A DNA stretch of 64,000 nucleotides from Bacillus sp. es.036. Lineage in GTDB: Bacteria; Bacillota; Bacilli; Bacillales; Guptibacillaceae. The position numbers and the translations under genes are program-made. The notes beneath the pieces are model-generated. The model did not search any database and was not told the DNA's origin. It saw nothing but the letters and a program-made list of their open reading frames with translations. Below are positions 33,996-43,061 of this stretch, piece by piece; positions within the stretch are counted from its first letter, which is position 1; each line of letters starts with the position of its first letter. The stretch is taken from the NCBI RefSeq assembly GCF_002563635.1, contig NZ_PDIZ01000001.1, forward strand, positions 558,001 through 622,000, given 5' to 3'.

Positions 33996-35903
33996 ATGTG
34001 TGGTTTTGTTGGCGTATTACGTACAGAACCAGGAAAAACGGATCATCATAATCATGCTGATTTCAAGAAAAGAAATCAAATTATTACGCATAGAGGTCCC
34101 GATGATGAGGGCTATTATACAGATGAATCAATTTCTCTTGGTTTTAGAAGATTAAGTATTATCGACCTTGAAAGTGGCCATCAGCCTTACCATTATGAAA
34201 ATAAGCGCTATTGGATGGTTTTTAATGGTGAAGTTTATAACTATGTTGAACTTCGTGAACGATTAAAGAAAGAAGGTTATACGTTCCAAACAGAGTCAGA
34301 CACAGAAGTTGTGCTAACTCTTTTTGTTCATAAAGGAGAAAAAGCATTCGCAGAATTAAGGGGAATGTTTTCTATCCTCATTTGGGACAAGCTTGAAAAA
34401 AAACTCGTTGGTGCTCGTGATCCTTTTGGCATTAAGCCGCTTTACTACAAGGAAACAGAAGAAGAAGTGATTTTTGCTTCTGAGAAAAAAAGCATTACGA
34501 TGATTGATCAGTTCGAAGCAGTGAATCCAGCAGCTCTTCAGCATTATTTAAGTTTTCAATATGTGCCAGAACCGCTGACAATGACGGAGGGTATTAAAAA
34601 AGTCGAACCTGGTCATTATTTTGTGAAGAAACATCACGAACCCATGCTATTCAAACGTTATTTCCACGCAACATTCACACCAATAACAGCAGAACGAAAT
34701 TGGGTGAAGGATATTCAAAACGTTCTTTATGATTCCGTTAATATGCATATGCGCAGTGATGTGCCAGTAGGTTCTTTCTTATCTGGAGGGATTGACTCAT
34801 CCATTATCGTTTCCATGGCAAAGAAATTCAATCCGCAAATTAAAACTTTTTCTGTTGGTTTTGAGCGGGAAGGGTACTCTGAAGTTGACGTTGCCAAGGA
34901 AACGGCTGATAAACTTGAGGTTCCTAATTATTCATATATGATTTCTGCTAAAGAATATGTTCAAAAGCTTCCTAAGATTATGTGGCATATGGATGACCCT
35001 CTGGCGGATCCAGCTTGTGTGCCTCTTTATTTCGTGGCACGTGAAGCAAGAAAGCATGTGACGGTTGTTTTATCAGGTGAGGGTGCTGATGAGCTCTTTG
35101 GTGGATATAACATTTATCGTGAACCCGATGCGCTTCGTCTCTTCCAGCCAATGCCGGGAGTTATGAAAAAAATGGTGAATCGTGTTGCGAATGTGTTGCC
35201 TGAGGGAGTTCGAGGAAAAAGTTTTCTTGAGAGAGGTTCAACACCACTTTCTGAGCGTTATATCGGAAACGCTAAGATGTTTGAAGAAAACGAAAAGGAA
35301 AAACTTCTCACTACTTACTATCAAAACGAGCATTATCAAAAAATCACTAAGCCATTTTATCAAAATGTGAAGCGAGACAATCCGGTCAATCAGATGCAAT
35401 ACATCGACATTCAAACATGGTTAAGAGGAGATATCCTTCTTAAAGCGGATAAGATGACGATGGCGAATGCGCTTGAATTACGCGTTCCATTTTTAGATAA
35501 AGAAGTGTTTAAAGTGGCACGGGAAATTCCAGTTCATGAGAAAATAGCAGACGGTACGACAAAATCAATTCTCAGGAAAGCAGCTCGTGGCATCGTGCCG
35601 GATCATGTTCTGGATCGAAAGAAACTTGGTTTCCCAGTACCAATTCGCCACTGGTTACGAAATGAATTATATGAATGGGCAAAGCAGTTGATTCATGTAA
35701 GTGAAACGGATTATCTGATTGATAAAACGATTGTGATAAAGCTTCTTCAAGCACATAAAGCTGAAAAAGGGGATTATTCCCGAAAAATATGGACCGTGCT
35801 AATCTTTATGCTCTGGCATCAAATTTTTGTAGAAGGCGTTTATTCGTTTGAAGAACTGCAAAAAGAAGATGAAATTGTAAGCAAAGTAGCAACGTATCGG
35901 TAA
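33996..35903 (+). CDS. asnB: Asparagine synthetase (glutamine-hydrolysing)
   Basis: This protein makes asparagine from aspartate, glutamine and ATP. The N-terminal class II amidotransferase domain starts MCGFVGVL, with the catalytic C2 exposed after removal of Met, which fixes the start at 33996. HRGPDDEG and FNGEVYN follow. The synthetase domain has the ATP loop FLSGGIDSS and VLSGEGADELFGGYN. At 635 residues it is full length. Bacillus species hold several paralogues (asnB, asnO, asnH); this one cannot be assigned among them with certainty. A long inverted repeat lies in its promoter and a terminator follows at 35905. Confidence 0.9.
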   Translation: MCGFVGVLRTEPGKTDHHNHADFKKRNQIITHRGPDDEGYYTDESISLGFRRLSIIDLESGHQPYHYENKRYWMVFNGEVYNYVELRERLKKEGYTFQTESDTEVVLTLFVHKGEKAFAELRGMFSILIWDKLEKKLVGARDPFGIKPLYYKETEEEVIFASEKKSITMIDQFEAVNPAALQHYLSFQYVPEPLTMTEGIKKVEPGHYFVKKHHEPMLFKRYFHATFTPITAERNWVKDIQNVLYDSVNMHMRSDVPVGSFLSGGIDSSIIVSMAKKFNPQIKTFSVGFEREGYSEVDVAKETADKLEVPNYSYMISAKEYVQKLPKIMWHMDDPLADPACVPLYFVAREARKHVTVVLSGEGADELFGGYNIYREPDALRLFQPMPGVMKKMVNRVANVLPEGVRGKSFLERGSTPLSERYIGNAKMFEENEKEKLLTTYYQNEHYQKITKPFYQNVKRDNPVNQMQYIDIQTWLRGDILLKADKMTMANALELRVPFLDKEVFKVAREIPVHEKIADGTTKSILRKAARGIVPDHVLDRKKLGFPVPIRHWLRNELYEWAKQLIHVSETDYLIDKTIVIKLLQAHKAEKGDYSRKIWTVLIFMLWHQIFVEGVYSFEELQKEDEIVSKVATYR

Positions 35904-35904
35904 A

Positions 35905-35939
35905 TAAAAAAGGTGACCCTCTAGAGGGTCACCTTTTTT
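35905..35939. terminator. Bidirectional terminator
   Basis: AAAAAAGGTGACCCT pairs perfectly with AGGGTCACCTTTTTT across CTAG, between asnB and the convergent DUF2254 gene. Confidence 0.9.
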
Positions 35940-35955
35940 GCGTTCACGTCAAAAA

Positions 35956-37338
35956 TTAGGAATGTTTTTCTTCAATTTCAAGAAGGCGTTTTTCGATTGG
36001 TTTATAATCATCTTGATGCCCTGTAAAGTTGGCGAGGTCGTATAGGCGGTTTAACAAGTAATCTCGGTCAAGATCGTAAATGAACTGTTTGGGTATATGA
36101 TCCATCGAATTTTTAGCAAAATCCCAAACAACATCAAGCTTATCTTTACTAATCGACTGGGCAACCATGCTAAGGGCTGCGATAATTTCAGTTATGATCG
36201 GGTAATTGTCTCCTGCATAATGCCTTAAATAGCCAAAGCCACGATATAGATAATAATTAAAATCTTCTGCATCCATGACAACTCTTACTTGTTGTTCATG
36301 ATCGGCAAGATAAGGGGTAAATGTAATGTCTCGCTCGACTTCTAGAAGGAGATCGGCCATTTGGTGGATGACGGTAATGGTTGTTTGAGGGTCGTCATTC
36401 CCTAATGATTTCACCCCGATTTCTGCGAGTTTCGTCATTCCCATCTTTAAATCTTGAATTTCTGTTTCTTTATAGCCCTGCTCAATGTGCTGGCAGTACT
36501 TTTCGACGTTTACTCGCTCTGCACCAGTTCCCCAGTAAGAGAAGAAGCGGTTCCCTTTTAATACGTAATCTCCTACTTTATTATGAAGTTTAATAATAAT
36601 TTGATCTTTTTGAGCTTCATCAATCATTGTTTTAAAGTCAATAAGCTGGATGTATCCTGAGTCGGGAGCAGTAATAAGCGTTTCGGTTTCTCGTTCTTTC
36701 TCCATCAGATCGCCGGGGTTTTCACAGCGAAATTGCTCAAGATCATTTCTAAGTGTTTCGCGCACAATCGAGATCGATTCTTCTTTCATGTTTGTAGCGA
36801 TATTATGTACTTGCATCCAACTTGTTGCATGGTTGATAAAGAAAATAAACGTTATAACCGTAACAAATGCTAGGAAAACGGTCGTGCCAGGGATAGCAAC
36901 AAAATATTCATCTTCTTTACTTGTAATAAATAAGAAAACAACAAGGACATAAACAAAGCTTCCGTGGAAAATACCGATAAAGTGCTGAGTGGTTCGATCA
37001 GCTACGAAATTAAGTAGCATTCGAGGTGAAAATTGTCCGCTAAATGTTGTCAGAACAACGAGTAAGGAGTTAAGCGTAAAGGCGCTTAGCGTTAAAATCC
37101 CACCAATAAGGGCACTAATGAGTAGCCTGGTAGGTTGTGCAGTCGTTCGGATCATATTGGGCGTGTACTGTGAGAGTTCGAGAACTAAATCTAAATATAA
37201 CGTGGCCGCTACAAAAACAAAGGCACCTAAAATATATAAGCCTGGCATATACCAGAGCGTTGCCTGAAGTTCATGTTTACGGATTCGCCTTGACATCTCG
37301 AAATACTTCCGTAACTGCCATGGTATTAGTTTCTTCAT
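35956..37338 (-). CDS. DUF2254 membrane protein
   Basis: This 460-residue protein has four hydrophobic helices in the N-terminal 180 residues (about 28-50, 75-105, 117-140 and 150-170). The pattern LISALIGGILTLSAFTLNSLLVVLTTFSGQFSPRML is diagnostic for DUF2254. A long cytoplasmic part of about 280 residues follows. Role unknown. ATG at 37338 is taken; a TTG at 37359 would add seven residues. It is convergent with asnB and single. Confidence 0.85.
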   Translation of the reverse strand: MKKLIPWQLRKYFEMSRRIRKHELQATLWYMPGLYILGAFVFVAATLYLDLVLELSQYTPNMIRTTAQPTRLLISALIGGILTLSAFTLNSLLVVLTTFSGQFSPRMLLNFVADRTTQHFIGIFHGSFVYVLVVFLFITSKEDEYFVAIPGTTVFLAFVTVITFIFFINHATSWMQVHNIATNMKEESISIVRETLRNDLEQFRCENPGDLMEKERETETLITAPDSGYIQLIDFKTMIDEAQKDQIIIKLHNKVGDYVLKGNRFFSYWGTGAERVNVEKYCQHIEQGYKETEIQDLKMGMTKLAEIGVKSLGNDDPQTTITVIHQMADLLLEVERDITFTPYLADHEQQVRVVMDAEDFNYYLYRGFGYLRHYAGDNYPIITEIIAALSMVAQSISKDKLDVVWDFAKNSMDHIPKQFIYDLDRDYLLNRLYDLANFTGHQDDYKPIEKRLLEIEEKHS

Positions 37339-37561
37339 TATGACTGGGGCTCCCTTCAATTTCTTTCATTAACACTTTAGAATTACCCTCAGTGTGGGTC
37401 GTTAAACCGTGGAGGGAAAAAAAGTATTCTTTTTTTCTATTAATGTAAGGCGGTTAACTAAATTCACACTTTATGAAATAGTTACGAATCAACGTACATG
37501 CATAGGTTATGAAGGCGGGGGAATAATGAATTGATAGAGCATGAAAACGAAGGTGATCAAC

Positions 37562-38032
37562 ATGATGTTCGAAAAAGTAATCCTCTGGTTATTAGTTTTT
37601 TTAGGAATTGGTTTATTTTTATCTAGTCTTCGAAAGCCCCCATTAAAAGAATGGCTTCTCTTTTTTTTACTTACAGCGTATTTTTCTTCTATTATTGGAG
37701 TTATTGTTGTCGAAGAAGGGATGCTTTCTTATCCTGTTAACTTGTTTAATCGACATTTTGACTCTAGCCTTACATATGAATATGTATTATTTCCGGTATT
37801 AGGCATTTATTATTATCAGTCGACACTTCGTTCAGGATGGGTTGGTTATTTTGGGAAGGCAGCCATTTATTCGGCGATTATTACGATCTTGGAATTTTTT
37901 CTTGAAAAATATACAGATCTTATTCACTATGAGAGCTGGACTTGGTGGTATACGTTTTTGAGTACACTGTTATTGTTGGTGATTATTAGGGTGATTGTAA
38001 AATATTTACCTGGTGTCGAACAGCAGAGATAA
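37562..38032 (+). CDS. CBO0543 family membrane protein
   Basis: This 156-residue protein with four or five hydrophobic segments has the aromatic-rich loops PVNLFNRHFDSSLTYEYVLFPVLGIYYYQ and HYESWTWWYTFLS, typical of the CBO0543 family of Firmicutes. ATG at 37562 follows GAAGGTGATCAAC; the frame extends to 37541. A paralogue with the same layout is encoded at 42218-42709. No function is known. Confidence 0.7.
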   Translation: MMFEKVILWLLVFLGIGLFLSSLRKPPLKEWLLFFLLTAYFSSIIGVIVVEEGMLSYPVNLFNRHFDSSLTYEYVLFPVLGIYYYQSTLRSGWVGYFGKAAIYSAIITILEFFLEKYTDLIHYESWTWWYTFLSTLLLLVIIRVIVKYLPGVEQQR

Positions 38033-38095
38033 CGCATGATTTTTACAATAGGAATGAATACTATCTTCAGAGTCCATTGAATGGAGGTAGTCGAG

Positions 38096-38416
38096 TTGTT
38101 ACAAAAACTAATCTTTTTATTAAGTGTAACGGTGCTTTTCCTTGTCCCGATTAACGTTCATGCAGAAGCTCCTTCTTATGCAAAATGGGGAAAAATGGCG
38201 ATTGAGGAAACGACGAAAAAATATCCAGATCAACAAGTGACAGACTATAGGTACGATGGGAAAGTATTTATCTCTGATGTAAGAGAACAGTATGATTTCG
38301 AATTTACGTTAAAGCAAAACGGACAGTCGAGAGAGATTCGCGTGTATGTGCTCGTGAACCCTCAAAAAGATAAGCTGATCGATGTGAAATATGATGAGAT
38401 CGAAGAATTTCAATAA
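38096..38416 (+). CDS. Secreted DUF3889 protein
   Basis: This 106-residue precursor has a signal peptide (KLIFLLSVTVLFLVPINVHAEA, cleavage probably after HAE/A) and a mature DUF3889 domain beginning PSYAKWGKMAIEETTKKYP. TTG at 38096 is chosen because GGAGG at 38083-38087 serves it; an ATG at 38081 overlaps that site. Function unknown; probably acts outside the membrane. Terminator at 38427. Confidence 0.75.
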   Translation: MLQKLIFLLSVTVLFLVPINVHAEAPSYAKWGKMAIEETTKKYPDQQVTDYRYDGKVFISDVREQYDFEFTLKQNGQSREIRVYVLVNPQKDKLIDVKYDEIEEFQ

Positions 38417-38426
38417 GCCACGTTGT

Positions 38427-38455
38427 AAAAGCCAGTTGTGATAACTGGCTTTTTG
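38427..38455 (+). terminator. Intrinsic terminator
   Basis: AAAAGCCAGTT pairs with AACTGGCTTTT around a GTGAT loop, followed by TTGTTGTT. Confidence 0.85.
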
Positions 38456-38550
38456 TTGTTGGCGCTGTAAAAGAAGGATTTTAGTGTGTTAAATCGAATA
38501 ATAGTAGCTAGAGATAAAGAGCGATTTTGCAAAATAAGGAGAGGAAGAGC

Positions 38551-38853
38551 GTGAACATTATTAAACGTAAGGCAGATGTAGAAGCATTGCTAAAGGATTT
38601 CGATCAACTAGCTGAATTTGATCAGGTTGGTCAAAAGCATTATATGGTTTTTGAGGATACTGAAAGAAATGGCCTTTGTACACTCATGAAATATAAAAAT
38701 TCGTCGTTTTCTATTCATTGTAAAGGAGCATCGTATTGCGATGAAGAGGAGCGTTTTTTGGAATCTGAAGAACTAATTCACTATTTATGGAAGCGCCGAA
38801 AAGCCGTTAATGCGGTGCTCCGTGATTCAATGAAGGAAAAGATTGAAGCTTAG
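38551..38853 (+). CDS. Hypothetical protein
   Basis: This 100-residue soluble protein reads NIIKRKADVEALLKDFDQ at the start and contains the pattern NSSFSIHCKGASYCDEEERF. GTG at 38551 follows AAGGAGAGG; a TTG at 38527 gives eight more residues. No family recognised. Confidence 0.55.
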   Translation: MNIIKRKADVEALLKDFDQLAEFDQVGQKHYMVFEDTERNGLCTLMKYKNSSFSIHCKGASYCDEEERFLESEELIHYLWKRRKAVNAVLRDSMKEKIEA

Positions 38854-38984
38854 AACAAATGAATTGAATTTTACTCTTTGTGTAATTGATTCCTTATAAG
38901 ATTAAGCAAGAGTACTGAAGAGTTTCTGAGATTCGTGTAGACTGTAAAGGGAAACAGAATGCAGTTAAGAATTGAGGGACTCTT

Positions 38985-39899
38985 GTGTTAGGTGTTTTTA
39001 TTGAGATTATCGTGCCCGTGTTTATTCTAATTGGGATTGGCGTAGTGCTTCATCGTATTTTTCAATTTGATTTATACACGCTTGCAAAAGTAAACATTTA
39101 TTTTATCGTGCCTGGATTTATTTTTCTAAAGCTGTACGAAACAGCTTTTTCTTTATCATTATTTCTCTCCGTACTTACGTTTTTTAGTATTTTAATTGTG
39201 GTTTTATACTTTGTGTCTCATTTAATCAGTCGATTATTTGGCTACAGTCGAAGCGTACGTGCTTCGTTTACAAACAGTATACTGTTTTATAATTCAGGGA
39301 ACTATGGCGTCCCTGTAAATGATCTCGTTTTTAAACAAGACCCCTTTACGATGTCGATTCAAGTCATTATCTTAACGTTCCAGAACATTCTTACGTTCTC
39401 ATGGGGGATTTTTGCATTGAAAACGGTCGAAGGAAGCAAGGTAAGCGCGCTTCTTGGTTATTTTAAAATGCCGGTTTTATATGCGATGTTACTTGGGATC
39501 GGGTTCAATTTACTAGATGTCACTGTTCCTGAATTTGTCCTCATACCAGCAGATTACATTGCGGATTCGATGATCGCGATCGCGTTATTGACACTTGGCG
39601 CTCAAGTTGCTCAACTACGTTTATCGAAGAATTTATCTGTTGTGTATGTGAGCTTGATCATCCGTCTTTTACTTGGACCACTCATTGCCCTCGGCATTAT
39701 TTTTGTATTAAGGATCGATGGTGTGACAGCGCAGGCCTTGTTTATTTCATCCGCGATGCCAACAGCTGTGAATAGTGCGATTATTGCGCAAGAATATGAG
39801 AATGAGCCCGAGCTTTCTGCACAAATTGTTTTGGCCTCCACCGTATTCAGTATGATTACGGTTACCGCGGTTATTTCCCTTGGTCGTTTGTTATTTTAA
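38985..39899 (+). CDS. AEC (auxin efflux carrier) family transporter
   Basis: This 304-residue, ten-helix transporter has the AEC plan of two five-helix halves with an unwound Asn/Pro segment (YNSGNYGVPVNDLVF in the first half, SSAMPTAVNSAIIAQEY in the second). Bacterial members carry malate, malonate or amino acid derivatives; the substrate is not predictable. GTG start behind TTGAGGGACTCTT. The structured RNA described at 39969 lies just downstream. Confidence 0.8.
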   Translation: MLGVFIEIIVPVFILIGIGVVLHRIFQFDLYTLAKVNIYFIVPGFIFLKLYETAFSLSLFLSVLTFFSILIVVLYFVSHLISRLFGYSRSVRASFTNSILFYNSGNYGVPVNDLVFKQDPFTMSIQVIILTFQNILTFSWGIFALKTVEGSKVSALLGYFKMPVLYAMLLGIGFNLLDVTVPEFVLIPADYIADSMIAIALLTLGAQVAQLRLSKNLSVVYVSLIIRLLLGPLIALGIIFVLRIDGVTAQALFISSAMPTAVNSAIIAQEYENEPELSAQIVLASTVFSMITVTAVISLGRLLF

Positions 39900-39933
39900 C
39901 GGAAGAGGGACGCTGAATTGGAAATCAGAACCA

Positions 39934-39962
39934 TTGATTTTGTTTGATGGAAGGTGTAGAGT
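39934..39962 (+). promoter_or_regulatory. Possible promoter of the structured RNA
   Basis: TTGATT (39934-39939), 17-base spacer, TAGAGT (39957-39962). The predicted start would be about 39969, exactly where the closing stem of the structured RNA begins. Confidence 0.45.
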
Positions 39963-39968
39963 ATAAGC

Positions 39969-40249
39969 ATAAGCAATACCCATTTCCTGCAACGCACGTT
40001 AACAACGGTTGTCTCAAACCGATGCTAGTTTTCCGGGAACTCTACATCCAGTTGCTGATAACAAGCCGGCCTTCTGAGCGGGACGTTAAAGGTAGCTGTG
40101 CGGGTACCCACCTGCTTTTACGCGGGCTTTGAGACACTTATAGTGACGACGGAGCGGGTTTGGGTTTAAACTTGCTTATGTGAGTACATAGAGTGATGAA
40201 CGTTCATAGATGAAAGGCATGGAAGCAAATTGCTTCCATGCCTTTTTTA
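39969..40249 (+). ncRNA. Structured non-coding RNA, 6S-like architecture
   Basis: A long-range stem ATAAGCAA (39969-39976) with TTGCTTAT (40172-40179), extended by ACCCA/TGGGT, closes the molecule. Inside lie unpaired strands (about 39983-40010 and 40136-40165, the latter with a CACT/AGTG mini-hairpin). A second long-range stem GTCTCAAA (40011-40018) with TTTGAGAC (40128-40135) then leads to a terminal domain. Closing stem, large bubble and terminal stem is the plan of 6S RNA (ssrS). A strong terminator follows at 40213-40249 and no plus-strand gene is downstream. The 6S identity is a guess; a structured RNA is well supported. Confidence 0.6.
40213..40249 (+). terminator. Strong intrinsic terminator
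   Basis: AAAGGCATGGAAGCA pairs perfectly with TGCTTCCATGCCTTT around AAT, followed by T-tract. It ends the structured RNA transcript; no coding gene ends before it within 310 bases. Confidence 0.85.
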
Positions 40250-40320
40250 GTGTGCAGAGCACCTGTTCGACACATTTCGAGCTAAAACGGGTGGTGACAG
40301 GCACTGCCCGCACTCCCCAC

Positions 40321-41349
40321 CTAAGTGAAGTACTCCAATTTCGCATCTGGGAAGAACTTATTGATGTATCCTCCTAATGTGTCTTTCATATCCTGCTGCT
40401 GATCTTTTTGATAGACGTACTTGCCGATGCCGTATTTTCCCCATTTGTACATCCGGTCTTCTTCTTCCATTTCAAGTTTTGTCATCGGGTAATTTTTTTG
40501 AATAACCCGCTTCGCCGGTTTTGTGAACCGGTGCTGAATGAGTTCAAATGTTAAATCTCTCGTTGCGCTTTTAGGAAGCTTTGCTTCAAGTTTCTCAAAC
40601 AAAGTTAGATAGCCTTGCTTCCAATCATCATACAAGTAAATAGGTGCGATGATAAATCCAAGTGGATAACCAGCTTCAGCGACTTTCGCTGCTGCTTCAA
40701 TCCGTTCATCCAGTCGCGATGTACCCGGTTCAAGAAACTTAATCACATAATCGGCATTCATACTAAAGCGAAAGCGCGTCCTTCCTTGATGGTCCGCATC
40801 GAGAAGGTGATCAACGTGTGCGAACTTTGTTACGAAGCGTAGGCGTCCGTAATCTGATTTTCCGAAGTATTCAATCGCGTGTTTCAATGTATGTGTTAAA
40901 TGATCAATGCCAACGATGTCAGACGTACAGGACGCTTCAAACCGAGTTGGTTCTGGCGCTCTCTCCTGCATATATTTCTCGGCTGCATCGAATATGTCAT
41001 CCGTATTCACGTACGTTCGGATATAGGGCTTGCTTCCCATTGTGGTTTGAAGATAACAATAATGACAGTGGCCCATACAACCAGTCGCAAACGGAATCGC
41101 ATATTCAGCAGAAGGTTTGGAAGTATCAAACTTTAACGTTTTTCTTACACCAACAACAAGCGTTGATTTTGCAACGCGGTACTGCTGGAAATGATTATCT
41201 CCCGGAAGGTTCCTTACTTGATTGTGTGAGGTTGTTTCCCTAATTTCAATATCCATTTTAGAGAACTTCTCGTGCAGTTCCCGTCCAAGAGGATATTCTA
41301 ACGCTCTTGGTTCCATGTAGACAAGCTGAGGCACAAATGGTTTAACCAA
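40321..41349 (-). CDS. splB: Spore photoproduct lyase
   Basis: SplB is a radical-SAM enzyme that repairs spore photoproduct (5-thyminyl-5,6-dihydrothymine) in DNA during germination. The 342-residue length equals B. subtilis SplB. The 4Fe-4S motif CMGHCHYC has cysteines at 91, 95 and 98. The conserved hydrogen-donor cysteine C141 lies in EASCTSDIVG. It follows splA with an 11-base gap, so the two form an operon. Its presence indicates a spore-forming host. Confidence 0.95.
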   Translation of the reverse strand: MVKPFVPQLVYMEPRALEYPLGRELHEKFSKMDIEIRETTSHNQVRNLPGDNHFQQYRVAKSTLVVGVRKTLKFDTSKPSAEYAIPFATGCMGHCHYCYLQTTMGSKPYIRTYVNTDDIFDAAEKYMQERAPEPTRFEASCTSDIVGIDHLTHTLKHAIEYFGKSDYGRLRFVTKFAHVDHLLDADHQGRTRFRFSMNADYVIKFLEPGTSRLDERIEAAAKVAEAGYPLGFIIAPIYLYDDWKQGYLTLFEKLEAKLPKSATRDLTFELIQHRFTKPAKRVIQKNYPMTKLEMEEEDRMYKWGKYGIGKYVYQKDQQQDMKDTLGGYINKFFPDAKLEYFT

Positions 41350-41360
41350 TGAAAGACCTC

Positions 41361-41621
41361 CTATTCGATCGATCCGAAATATGTGGCATAAGCCTGTTCT
41401 GCTTCCGCTTCTGAATGATAAATCGCAATCTCAGAATCAAGTGGGTAGTAAGTTTCATATAAGAACAAGGCAAGCTTACCAGGTTGATCAGGATCGTTCA
41501 CAACAGCAGCTTCCTGGATGTTTGCAACATTGTAAGTATGCGGATTACGATACATAACGTAAACGACGTCACCCGCTTGATATCCTTGTCCTGAATCATA
41601 CGTTGAATCATGTAAATCCAT
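41361..41621 (-). CDS. splA: SplA, regulator of spore photoproduct lyase
   Basis: This 86-residue protein has YQAGDVVYVMYRNPHTYNVANIQEA, the TRAP-like SplA signature. It is immediately upstream of splB in the same orientation, as in B. subtilis, where SplA limits splAB expression during sporulation. ATG at 41619-41621 follows AAAGGAGTGATAAG. Confidence 0.9.
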   Translation of the reverse strand: MDLHDSTYDSGQGYQAGDVVYVMYRNPHTYNVANIQEAAVVNDPDQPGKLALFLYETYYPLDSEIAIYHSEAEAEQAYATYFGSIE

Positions 41622-41768
41622 CTTATCACTCCTTTACGTTCTTCTTCCTCATTGTTCCACAAGAGTGAGGATTCCTTTCTGGTAAATAACGCCTGTTTTA
41701 GTCATAAAGCGCTTAAAGAGTGCATACGTTGTTCTGTTGACTTATTTTTAGGGGAGGTGCGTGAAGGA

Positions 41769-41969
41769 GTGTTAAAGTGGATTAAAATCTTGGTGCCTTC
41801 ACATAGTGTGACAGACAGGATCTTTGCTCGGTTCAAACTGTACAGGAAATTGAGAGGTGGCACATGGCAAAAGGTATCTGATCGAGTAGCTCCTAAGAAA
41901 AGCGTTTGGGTTAGAAAGGAGGTTAATGCTGAGGATTATTATGTATGGAAAACAGAGGTCCATGAATAG
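41769..41969 (+). CDS. Small basic hypothetical protein
   Basis: This 66-residue protein begins MLKWIKILVPSHSVTDRIFA and is rich in K/R and tryptophan. GTG at 41769 is chosen because GGGGAGGTG (41751-41759) precedes it; the frame stays open back to 41652 but without a ribosome site. I recognise no family. It may be an orphan or a short remnant. Confidence 0.4.
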   Translation: MLKWIKILVPSHSVTDRIFARFKLYRKLRGGTWQKVSDRVAPKKSVWVRKEVNAEDYYVWKTEVHE

Positions 41970-42023
41970 GGTCGGATTTTAACGCCCATATTATTAAATA
42001 AATTCTCGACAAGTATTGACAAA

Positions 42024-42049
42024 TAGCGGGTGGTGTCAGGCACCCGCTA
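42024..42049. repeat. Hairpin containing the GGTGTCAGGCACC element
   Basis: TAGCGGGTG (42024-42032) pairs perfectly with CACCCGCTA (42041-42049). The core GGTGTCAGGCACC is of a kind common as dispersed elements in Bacillaceae intergenic DNA. A related sequence (GGTGACAGGCACT) occurs near 40292. No T-tract, so not an efficient terminator. Confidence 0.6.
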
Positions 42050-42217
42050 GAATAAATCAATGGAAAAGCCCTATACTATTTGTATATATATGTAAAAACG
42101 TATTCTAAAAAGAAAAGTACTAAAAACAGTTATGGAGTTGGAAAAAATTGTAGGTCATACTACGTATAAAAATCGGAAGATAAATCCCTTTAACCGTTCG
42201 GAAGTAGGAGATAAGTA

Positions 42218-42709
42218 ATGAACATTGGTATCGTTATTCTACTAGCGTTACTTGCCTTATGGAAAGCTGATTGGAAAAATTGGGAGAAATACTACCCAAC
42301 TATGCTATATATCGCATTAGCCGCATCTGCATATGAAATCATTGCTTATGAGAAATTTCATTTGTGGGATTTTAAAGAGAGTATCATTCTGACTAAAGTA
42401 ATGGTTCATTTTATACATAATTTAATCATAAACCCTCTCGTTGTCTTGCTCTTTTTATCGAATTATCCTTCTAGTGGAAGTGAAATTATCTACAATGCAA
42501 AATGGGTTGTAGGATTTTGGAGTGTTGAATGTTTGGTATCAACTACCGATGCAATTACATATCATAATGGATGGAATTTGGGTTGGTCCTTATTATTTCT
42601 TATCGTTATGTTTCCAATGGTTCGTCTTCATCACCTTAACAAAAGCCTCGCACTGCCTTTATCTATCGGAATTTCAATACTCCTTTTACTTCTATTTGAT
42701 TACATATAA
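42218..42709 (+). CDS. CBO0543 family membrane protein
   Basis: This 163-residue protein with five hydrophobic segments has the CBO0543-like layout: a short first helix, WKNWEKYYPTMLYIA, AYEKFHLWDFKES and a YHNGWNLGWS loop. It is a probable paralogue of the protein at 37562-38032, though divergent. ATG follows GTAGGAGATAAGTA. A terminator-like hairpin lies at 42780-42817. Function unknown. Confidence 0.65.
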   Translation: MNIGIVILLALLALWKADWKNWEKYYPTMLYIALAASAYEIIAYEKFHLWDFKESIILTKVMVHFIHNLIINPLVVLLFLSNYPSSGSEIIYNAKWVVGFWSVECLVSTTDAITYHNGWNLGWSLLFLIVMFPMVRLHHLNKSLALPLSIGISILLLLLFDYI

Positions 42710-42779
42710 TAAAGCATTCATTGGATAAGAGACACTAGTTGGCTAAACGAAAGTGGTTAAAAGATAAATTAATTTAATA

Positions 42780-42817
42780 AAGACAGTCATCAATATGCAG
42801 GTATTGTTGACTGTCTT
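42780..42817 (+). terminator. Intrinsic terminator
   Basis: AAGACAGTCATCAATA pairs imperfectly with GGTATTGTTGACTGTCTTTT. It ends the CBO0543-like gene. Confidence 0.7.
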
Positions 42818-43061
42818 TTCCTATGAATGCTTTTTCGAATCTTTTTTATTATGTTTATCGCACTTCCATTGTTGCAATGGTGGATCAGAAGGAAGGTTCG
42901 ATTGAATCAATAAAATTTTTCTAGCCTTATATGGAAAATCAACAGAAGCTTTGACGAAAATTGATTCTCCTACATATAAAGAACAATGAACGCAAATCCG
43001 ATGATAACGTTTATAGGATAAGCATCATTGAACATTATGACAAGAGGAGGAATCAACCAGG
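42818..43061. other. Intergenic stretch ahead of the HD hydrolase
   Basis: It holds a 28-codon open frame (42827-42913) encoding one hydrophobic helix that ends QWWIRRKVRLNQ, reminiscent of the SEWWIRR end of the micro-protein at 30700. It lacks a ribosome site, so it is not called as a gene. The ribosome site of the HD gene (AGAGGAGGAATCAACCAGG) lies at its end. Confidence 0.35.

Noticed and set aside
39944-40132. A 62-codon frame inside the structured RNA region.
   Set aside because: No ribosome site and the region shows RNA base-pairing rather than coding character.
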